From Alnus glutinosa (taxonomy: Eukaryota > Streptophyta > Magnoliopsida > Fagales > Betulaceae), in assembly GCF_958979055.1 (NCBI RefSeq), contig NC_084893.1, positions 19,029,454 through 19,093,453 of the forward strand: a stretch of DNA of 64,000 nucleotides, given 5' to 3'. A program made the position numbers and the translations under genes. Within the stretch, counting starts at the first letter, position 1. The number at the start of each line of letters is the position of its first letter. The notes under the pieces are model-generated. The model saw only the letters and a list, made by a program, of their open reading frames with translations. It ran no database searches and was not told where the DNA came from. Positions 57,101 to 64,000 of the stretch are shown here, piece by piece.

Positions 57101-58516
57101 TAACTTAATTAAAACAATGTTTCATTTTTGTTTTCTAAAAATAAATGCATAAAAGTAAAAGACATAAATTTAAAGAGAGTAGGGATGAGATAAAGAATAT
57201 GGGATTGATTTCACCACTCACCGCATAACAATATTAAATCATAAATTAACAAGGAAAAATCTTACTATGCATAATATAGGACTTGTCTCACTAGAGTAGT
57301 CAAGAAATAACCTCTAAAGAATAAGTATAATCCATCTTCGGTTGGCATAGACTGTCCACCTAACCACTAAGATGCGGTACGACCCGTCTTCCCTAGATAT
57401 GGATTAGCTACGTTTTTAATAGGATACACACAATCAATGGAAAAATATAACCCCATCTTTGGTTGGTACGAATTATCTACCTAAATTACACTAAACTAGG
57501 GTGTAGTACAATCCGTCTTTCCTAGGTATGACATATCTAACCCTCTTGATCATATATCAATTAAAACCGTTGTATAACAATCATTCATATAATCATAGAA
57601 AATATGAAGGATTGAGTTCAGTCAATATAAAAGACTTTTTAAGACAAGATAAGAAATTCATAATGATTGAATATAAACATTAAGATCAATTCTCACAGTT
57701 ATACAACTATCATGCATATAGAAAATCCGAAATTAAAATACAATCAAACCATTGTTACTTGGAAAATGCTACATTAACACCCTATTAGAAATTTAGCCGC
57801 TCATCGTGGTGCTGGGATAGCCTCCTGCCATGTTCTTCTCCTCTTCAACTTGTCAACCTTCCAATAAGAGTTTTCTGTCTAAAGTTAAGCACAAGCACCC
57901 ATTCTCTTGAAGCTTAGGAGTCTATTTTTAGAGACTAGGAGAGGCCTAAAAGCTCTAAAAATCTAAGAAAAATTAGAACTTAGTCTCTTAGTCCAAGTAA
58001 GAGATTGAAACTTCAATCCAAGTAGGAAAAGAATTTCAAATTTGTCAAGATTTGCGGTCTTTTATTGCGGGGAGATTTTGGCATAGTAAACGTCTGAATT
58101 AGGGAAAAGCTATTTTTGACATATTTGTTTCATTTTGTATTAACTTTCCAACGCCACCAATTTCATTGCAATCCGAGATTTGAGTAGAAAGTTATGATCA
58201 AAATATTGAGATATGCGTAGAATCTAAATTTGAATCTAATCCGATTTTGACTTTTATTGGAGAAATTCCGATTTAATCATTCCCTTGATTTGATTAAACT
58301 TAACCACATCATGTATTCTATTATGATTGGTTAAGCTTAAACATATTTTCTAGGTCTTCTCAAAGTGTGTTTTAAGCCCAAAATCAATGGAATTAATTGC
58401 ATCTTTATTTACAATCTGAAAACAATAAAACAACACAAAATCAAACAAATAACAATACTAAGGAATTAACATATGCAAGTTAAGGAGCTTGAATGTGCAA
58501 CATTCACTGCTTATCA
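54173..58516 (-). mobile_element. Second member of the same Gag-only gypsy family, nested in the first element's 3' LTR
   Basis: Minus-strand element. Its 5' LTR is 58516-56954 (1,563 bp), starting TGATAAGCAGTGAATGTTGC and ending GACCACATCA. The primer site TTTTTGGCGCCGTTGCCGG follows at 56953-56930. The 3' LTR keeps only its first 189 bp (54361-54173). Host flanks are CATAC (54168-54172) and CATAT (58517-58521), possibly a target duplication. Between the LTRs lie a zinc knuckle CSYCYSPYHHVKDC (about 56755-56712), Gag C-terminal coding remnants to about 55734, and untranslated DNA matching 51900-53000 of the outer element. No pol genes. Confidence 0.85.
55734..56755 (-). pseudogene. Gag C-terminal remnant of the nested element
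   Basis: Starts at the zinc knuckle and continues in broken frames (YNPRWSNQSN, then FAKMEARMDAYFEQIMNHLN and MANLDGHYMVDESTSYYEQA), paralogous to LEVQMGQMANTLNRREEG and the following region in the outer element at about 50230-50430. The longest open piece, 56066-55734, covers SLPDEKLFENTQKNLPRYAD. The Gag N-terminus is absent. Confidence 0.6.
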
Positions 58517-58696
58517 CATATATAGAATGAATTTTTCTAATTAAATTTGATTAACCATTGATGTGCGGATAGCGGTGAAGTCAATACTCTACTCTCTCTC
58601 TCTCTCACACACATTTTAATTATCTTTTACATTTATTTTATGCACTTTAGTTAAAATCAAAATCAACAAATATTTTCTTTAGTGATTGATTTTTAA

Positions 58697-59415
58697 GGGT
58701 TAAATAAGTATTTAGTACCTGAGTTTTAAAAACTTTATTTTTTGGTATTTGAGCTTCAATTCGCATTACAGATGATAAATCCATTTTGGAAAAAGACCAA
58801 ATTAGTACCTCAGTCAAGTTTTCCGTCCAAAAACTAACGGCTTGCCACGTCACTGCCACTTAGCACCACTAGGAACACGACACTTATCCCTTGCAACATG
58901 TCAGCACCTACATAATTACCAAATCAGCCACATCTTTAAAAATTAATTAAAAAAATGAAAAAAAGAAAGAAAAAAAAAAGAAGAAGAAGGGTGGTTGAGC
59001 CACCCTATGGCAGGAAATTTTTTTTTTGAAGGGTTTTGGCCCTTGGGGTTGGTCGAACCACCCATAAGGGCCACGAGGATGGTTTGGGCACCCCCATGGG
59101 CAAACCTTCTAAACTATTTTAGATGATTTGGCCATTGGGGGTGGCCGAACTACCCCAAAAGGTCAAAACCCTTCAATTTATTTTATTTTTTCTTCCGTGA
59201 GGTGGCCAAACCACCCGCCATGGGTGGTTCACCCACCCTAGACTGGCCAAGGCAGTGACGTGGCAGACCGTTAATTTTTGGACAGAAAACTTGACTAAGG
59301 TTCTAATTTGGTCTTTTTCCAAAATGGAGGTACCATCTGTGATGCGAATTGAAACTCAGGTACTAAAAACTAAAGTTTTCAAAACTCGATCAGGTACTAA
59401 AAACGTATTTTACCC
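58697..59415. mobile_element. 719-bp Mutator-like MITE with ~170-bp TIRs
   Basis: Ends GGGTTAAATA and TATTTTACCC; the inverted repeats stay alignable for about 170 bp, including TTTTGGAAAAAGACCAAATT, TCAAGTTTTC and GCCACGTCACTGCC. Flanks GATTTTTAA (58688-58696) and TATTTTTAA (59416-59424) are a 9-bp duplication with one mismatch. The empty site AATTTTTAA survives in the 5' LTR of the host element near 48363. The non-repeat core carries GGTGGCC/GGTTGAGCCACC motifs. The short frames at each end are TIR artefacts. Confidence 0.9.
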
Positions 59416-59562
59416 TATTTTTAATCTTTATAAACTTAATAACAACACCTTTGCAGTCCTTGAGATTTGACACCCTCTCTATAGCATTGTCCTACAAAGA
59501 TTCGTTCTATTGCGAGTAGTTTATTTATTATTGATATATTTTTGCTTAAAAACACCACATCA

Positions 59563-60790
59563 GAGTTATTATTTAAACTAATTATTTATGTGAATTTTAT
59601 AAATATGGACCTAGGCCTCTTTAGGCTTTTAATTCTTACCTGTCAAAATTTAGATTGATTTGGTTAGTTGTCTTACTTTCTTATGAAGTATTTGGACAAA
59701 AAAAAAAAACAAAAGTAAAGTGAAATTAATATATATTTAAAAGAGTAGGGTTTAAAAAAAAAAAAAAAGGCTCAAAACATTAAAAATCGGCCTACATTAT
59801 TTTCAAAATTGTTTAAAATAAAGTCTAATAGAAACTCAAAGAAGACTCAAAAGATTAAAATTGGTCCAAAGACCAATCACCTAATATGCAGATAGCAGGT
59901 AATAACTGCACCATGCAGTTAGAAAAAACATTAAGCGAATGCAGATATCTAAAAGTGATATCCACATTTCGCGGATGCAGCTGCAAATATTGTAAATAAC
60001 TGCATGAATATGATTAGTAAAAGTACTATGAAAATGTGAATATCTAAAAAGTGATATCCATATTTTACGAATGCGAATATGGCAAAAAAACTACATTCAG
60101 AACCACATGTACACCTCTAAGCAATAGATTTGATTTGGATAAACGCCTGCCAGGGATGGATGCAGATTTGTTTAAAACAAATCTATCGCAAATGAATACA
60201 AATCTAAAGGATAAGGAGAAGGAGAACCACTAGCTGAGGCTAAACTGTACGCTTATAGAGATGAGGAACATCGTTCCACATATGACGCCGACTGGTTATA
60301 ACAGATTTTCCGCACCGTACTAGATTGCAGGTCACCTGCAAAACAACAAGAGAATTATTGGAGTAGCACATCTTATGCTTAATAAGTATTTTTAAAAGAA
60401 AATGAAATGGACCCTCTTGGCCCCTCTATTTTCTTCTTTCCAAGAATATAAAATGACGGTAATGTGACATTAATTGAGTAATGAATGCAAAGAATTTGTT
60501 TCCACTATGGTCCAAAATAATATATGTGATTTAGGTTTTGTTGGGCAATTCCTCTCATCTCCCTTCCCTTCTTTTTCACCTTTTAAAAAAAATTAACTTT
60601 AAAACATTCTTAATTTTTTTTTTTTTCCACTTTTTATATCATATCAACAATTTTATATTATTATTTAAATAAAAAAACACTACAATATATATATATATAT
60701 ATTCATTTTTTTTATATAAATTTTTTCTACTTTATATCACATCAATCACTTTTTACAATTATTCAAAAAAAAAAAAAAAAATTCTTGTAA
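59563..60790. other. Intergenic DNA right of the gypsy element, no gene seen
   Basis: AT-rich. A pair of similar units (CTAAAAGTGATATCCACATT and CTAAAAAGTGATATCCATAT, about 59950 and 60042) with GCGGATGCAG motifs suggests a decayed MITE. An A-run lies near 60765. Confidence 0.45.
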
Positions 60791-61787
60791 AAGCACTAGT
60801 AGCAGATGCCCTATAAGTGGTTCCATTTCCTAAATATAATCAAAATTTCAAAAAAACTACAAAATAGCTCCTACAGCAAATTCCCTAAATTTATATTAAC
60901 TTCTTGAATAGCACTGTAGCTACCCAATAGATTATTATAATAATAAAAAAACCCAAGGCTCTCTCTCCTCTCTCCTCTCACGTCTTCCACTTTCTTCTAC
61001 TTCTTTCTTTTGCTACTGATGGGAGCAAGCCATGAAACCCCAATAGTCCAAGTTGATAATCGATGACTCCCAATCGACGCTCACCACGTGCAACTCCTCC
61101 TGCCGCCATGTGACGGCCTTGGACCTCTCTAGGTTCAATCTTCGACGCCCTCTTGCCGGACCTCGACCATCTGTGATTCCTCTCCAACCTTTCGTAGCCG
61201 CCAACCAGCTCTTCGGGCCCATCCCTGGCGAGCTCTCATCTCTCTCCGGGTTTAATCTCTTTGGCGCGCTCTCGCCGTACTATGGCCATCTGTGCTTCCT
61301 CTCAAACCTTTTGTCACTGCCAATCAGCTCTCCGGGCCCATCCCCATCCTCCATGACAAGCTGAGCGACTCCATCCTCTCGATCTTGCGGACTCACTTCC
61401 TCAACTCTGTTAAATCCCTGAGGAAGCCTCCAGAGCAAAAGAACAAGCTCTATGGTGGTAATAACACCGGCAACCTAAACAATGCTGTTGACGAAAACGG
61501 CCGGGCCGGGTTCATTTTTGTGAAGGATTTTCGAGGATTTGACGACGACGATGACTCGGCCATTTAGGAGGCCAAGAGCCTCAATGCGACAATGCCAGAA
61601 ATAAATGAGAGACAGTTAGATACGGTGAAAAGAAAAATAAATTAATAAAAAAATAACAATAATTTAATGATATAAAAAAAAATTAAAGAAAATTATTGTG
61701 GAGTATATTTGTATATAAAAAAAGAAGAATGGTATAATTCTTTAAATATTTTCTAAATTAAGAAAATAGTTGAGTGGTTACTGTTAG
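60791..61787. mobile_element. Second TIR element with an LRR receptor-kinase fragment (Pack-type), boundaries approximate
   Basis: The left end AAGCACTAGTAGCAGATGCC matches the start of the element at 41487. The right end near 61787 (GGTTACTGTTAGGAC) matches only loosely. The interior has the same LRR-derived block (about 61085-61364) plus an extra host-like stretch (61365-61567) not seen in the first element. Confidence 0.65.
61085..61567 (+). pseudogene. LRR receptor-kinase fragment joined to an unidentified acidic coding fragment
   Basis: RHVTALDLSRFNLRRPLAGP, VAANQLFGPIPGELSSLSGF and LCFLSNL reproduce, in shifting frames, the BAM-like LRR fragment of the 41.7-kb copy. After it one frame stays open to a stop at 61565: ILRTHFLNSVKSLRKPPEQK, then VDENGRAGFIFVKDFRGFDD and three more Asp. 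I do not recognise this second piece. It could be from a different gene, giving a chimaeric capture. Confidence 0.6.
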
Positions 61788-61875
61788 GACTTAGACAATT
61801 GTAAGTGTGGGCGAATGAAATGTCAGTGATGCAGTAAGGTGAAGAGCCTTGGAGAACTTATGATTAGACAAGACA

Positions 61876-62660
61876 AAGCCATTAATATATGTCTACCATT
61901 AACACAACAAGTACTAAAATGCCAGCGCCACCGAAAACGCTACCGCACGAAGCCATTAATATGTCTCCATCAAGACTACAAGTGCTAAAATGCCAGCGCC
62001 ACCGAGAACGCTACCGCGCGAAGCCATTAATATGTCTCCATCAAGACAACAAGTGCTAAAATGCTAGCGCCACCGAGAACGCTACCGCGCGAAGCCATTA
62101 ATATATGTCTTCATCAAGACAACAAGTGCTAAAATGCCAGCGCCACCGAAAACGCTACCGCGCGAAGCCATTAATATATGTCTCCATCAAGACTACAAGT
62201 GCTAAAATGCCAGCGCCACCGAGAACGCTACCGCGCGAAGCCATTAATATATGTCTCCATCAAGACAACAAGTGCTAAAATGCCAGCGCCACCAAAAACG
62301 CTACCGCGCGAAGCCATTAATATGTCTCCATCAAGACAACAAGTGCTAAAATGCTAAGCGCGAAGCCATTAATATATGTCTCCATCAAGACAAGAAGTGC
62401 TAAAATGCCAGCGCCACCGAGAACGCTACCGCGCGAAGCCATTAATATATGTCTCCATCAAGACTACAAGTGCTAAAATGCCAGCGCCACCGAGAACGCT
62501 ACCGCGCGAAGCCATTAATATATGTCTCCATTAAGACAACAAGTGCTAAAATGCCAGCGCCACCGAAAACGCTACCGCGCGAAGCCATTAATATATGTCT
62601 CCATCAAGACTACGTGTGCTAAAATGCGAGCGCCATTGAAAACACTACCGAGAAACTCAA
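61876..62660. repeat. 73-bp minisatellite, about 11 units, upstream of UGT88 copy 2
   Basis: Units follow AAGCCATTAATATATGTCTC, CATCAAGACTACAAGTGCTA, AAATGCCAGCGCCACCGAGA, ACGCTACCGCGCG. Cores with GC(C/T/G)AGCGCCA occur near 61921, 61991, 62063, 62137, 62209, 62281, 62406, 62480, 62554 and 62627, with one internally deleted unit near 62345. Units differ by few bases and by TATATG versus TATG. The array ends about 250 bp before the TATA-like box of the UGT88 copy. Confidence 0.95.
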
Positions 62661-62977
62661 TAATAAATCCTAGCAGAACAAGAAGTTGTTGATGCAAGTA
62701 AAAGCCACCGACTCATCTTAGTATTTTATGCTATTTTGACAGCTACATAATTGAAGCGGTCGATGGACCAACTAGTCTACCTACAAATTTATTTATTTCA
62801 ATATTCTTGCAGTGATGGACCAAACCCACGTACGCTTTGGTCCTTGATCAACAGATCAACCGTGTATTTGAATACACCAAATCAGCCTTGACCAACCGAT
62901 CATCTAGCTATAAGATAAGATAAATCTTCTTCCTTGAACCTCTCACGCACACACACAAAACTGTAGCAGAAGCAGCT
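62661..62977 (+). promoter_or_regulatory. Proximal promoter and leader of UGT88 copy 2
   Basis: CTATAAGATAAGATAAAT at about 62908-62925 is the TATA-like element, as in copy 1. Upstream, 62817-62843 is a perfect 8-bp inverted repeat, GGACCAAA and TTTGGTCC around an 11-bp loop, containing ACCAAACCC, an AC-type motif bound by R2R3-MYB regulators of phenylpropanoid genes. TTGACCAACC at about 62888 includes a W-box core. Functions are inferred from motif identity alone. Confidence 0.45.
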
Positions 62978-64000
62978 ATGGAGGAGGAGGCTATAGTTCT
63001 GTACCCAACACCAGCAATAGGCCACCTGATCTCCATGGTAGAGCTTGCCAAACTAATACTCACCCACCAGCCTTCACTCACCGTACACATACTCATTGCC
63101 CCGCAACCTTACAACGCTGGTTCCACCGCTCCGTACATATCCGCCGTCTCTTCTACCACCCCCTCCATCACCTTTCACAATCTCCCCAACGTTACTCTCC
63201 CTCCCACCTCCTCTCCCAACCATGAAACGCTTACCTTTGAGCTCCTCCGCCTCAACAACCCAAATCTCCACCAATCTCTCCTGTCCATCTCCAAAAGCTA
63301 CACCGTCCGCGCGCTCATCATGGACTTCTTCTGCTCTCATGCTATCTCCGTTGCAGCCAACCTCAGCATTCCTGGCTACTACTTTTTCACTTCCGGTGGC
63401 GGCAGTCTCGCTTATTTCCTGTATCTCCCCACCATGCACAGAAGCTCAACAAAAAGCTTTAAAGACCTTAAAACCCTTCTTGACATTCCTGGCATACCCC
63501 CCATACTATCCTCGGATTCACCGAAACCGGTACTTGACCGTAACGATGACGCCTACAAATGCTTTCTCGACTGCTCGTTTAGCTTTGCCAAATCGGCAGG
63601 AATAATCGTCAACACTTTCGAATCGCTGGAGCCAAGAGTTATCAAAGCAATATCAGATGGGCTATGCGTACCAGACGGTCCAACGCCGCCTATTTTCTGC
63701 ATAGGACCACTCATAGCTACTAGTAACGAAAGAGATGAGGCCGCGCCGGAGAGCTTAAGGTGGCTCGACTTGCAGCCCAGCCGAAGCGTAGTGTTTTTAT
63801 GTTTTGGAAGCTTAGGGTTGTTCTCGATGGAACAGTTGAAGGAGATATCAGTAGGGTTAGAAAGGAGTGGCTTAAGGTTCTTGTGGGTGGTGCGCAATCC
63901 GCTGACTCAGGAGCATAGCTTGGCCGTCACGGCACAACCTGAGCCGGACTTGGATCTGTTGCTTCCGGAGGGTTTCTTGGAACGGACAAAAGAGAGAGGC
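62978..64000 (+). CDS. UDP-glycosyltransferase, UGT88-like, second copy, cut by the window end
   Basis: The frame is open from ATG 62978 to the last base, 341 codons of an expected ~473; the PSPG donor box lies beyond the window. It is 95% identical to the copy at 44199-45620, with about 16 differences in 341 residues and no gaps (for example GAGCLAYF to GGGSLAYF, KSFKDLN to KSFKDLK, APGCLRW to APESLRW, EILIGL to EISVGL). His16 and Asp116 of the catalytic pair are kept. The leader matches copy 1 back to the TATA. The two genes point away from each other, 17.4 kb apart, with retrotransposons between. Likely also a phenolic glucosyltransferase; acceptor unknown. Confidence 0.93.
   Translation, partial: MEEEAIVLYPTPAIGHLISMVELAKLILTHQPSLTVHILIAPQPYNAGSTAPYISAVSSTTPSITFHNLPNVTLPPTSSPNHETLTFELLRLNNPNLHQSLLSISKSYTVRALIMDFFCSHAISVAANLSIPGYYFFTSGGGSLAYFLYLPTMHRSSTKSFKDLKTLLDIPGIPPILSSDSPKPVLDRNDDAYKCFLDCSFSFAKSAGIIVNTFESLEPRVIKAISDGLCVPDGPTPPIFCIGPLIATSNERDEAAPESLRWLDLQPSRSVVFLCFGSLGLFSMEQLKEISVGLERSGLRFLWVVRNPLTQEHSLAVTAQPEPDLDLLLPEGFLERTKERG

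Larger units (their letters stand above)
46949..59562 (+). mobile_element. Pol-less Ty3/gypsy-type LTR element (Gag-protease only), with two insertions in its 3' LTR
   Basis: 5' LTR 46949-48508 (1,560 bp), 3' LTR 53003-59562, which holds two later insertions (54173-58516 and 58697-59415). Both LTRs start TGATAAGTGTTGAAT and end CACCACATCA. Flanks GAATT (46944-46948) and GAGTT (59563-59567) give a 4/5 duplication. The primer site TTTTTGGCGTTGTTGTCG follows the 5' LTR; AGTTTGGGGGTG precedes the 3' LTR. The internal 4.5 kb encodes Gag and a protease remnant only; after the protease comes untranslated DNA with AGCGCTAATGAGAGGCAACC, a motif placed after pol in Tat/Athila-type elements. No reverse transcriptase, RNase H or integrase is found, so it depends on a partner. 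(CA)37 lies at 52429-52502. Confidence 0.88.

Overview
The window is nuclear DNA of a flowering plant, most likely a woody eudicot; I cannot name the species. The evidence is spliced genes with GT-AG introns, a nuclear gene for a plastid ribosomal protein, a SWEET sugar transporter, family-1 UDP-glycosyltransferases, AT-rich spacers with long microsatellites, and dense plant transposon families. No bacterial, CRISPR or organellar features are present.

Layout. 1-1114: 3' end of an LTR retrotransposon that enters from the left. 1668-2288: a two-exon gene for a small single-pass membrane protein. 3224-3539: a complete 316-bp miniature LTR retrotransposon (SMART/TRIM type). 4521-7031 (minus): a six-exon SWEET2-like sugar transporter, fully resolvable. 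8040-21970: gene-free DNA made of three related direct segments (A, B, C; a fourth, D, is inverted at 43.5-44.1 kb). Segments B and C carry different TIR transposons, so each copy shows the other's empty site. 23270-37141 (minus): the nuclear gene for plastid ribosomal protein L13 in four exons; its 9.2-kb third intron holds a Ty1/copia element, a truncated LINE and a LINE 3' fragment. 38520-39050: a higher-order minisatellite with tRNA box-B-like units. 41487-42336 and about 60791-61787: two transposons carrying LRR receptor-kinase gene fragments. 44199-45620 (minus) and 62978-end (plus): a head-to-head pair of about 95% identical UGT88-like glycosyltransferases. 46949-59562, between them: a pol-less Ty3/gypsy element whose 3' LTR contains an inverted member of the same family and a Mutator-like MITE.

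The genes do not form a pathway unit. SWEET2 (vacuolar sugar movement), L13 (plastid translation) and UGT88 (small-molecule glucosylation) are independent. The main story is genome remodelling: intron growth by antisense retrotransposon insertion, gene-fragment capture by elements with TTA target duplications, segmental duplication around a UGT cluster, and a 73-bp minisatellite just upstream of one UGT copy. The most testable functional oddity is in the complete UGT88 copy: its PSPG box has Gly where an acidic sugar-donor contact is normally found.
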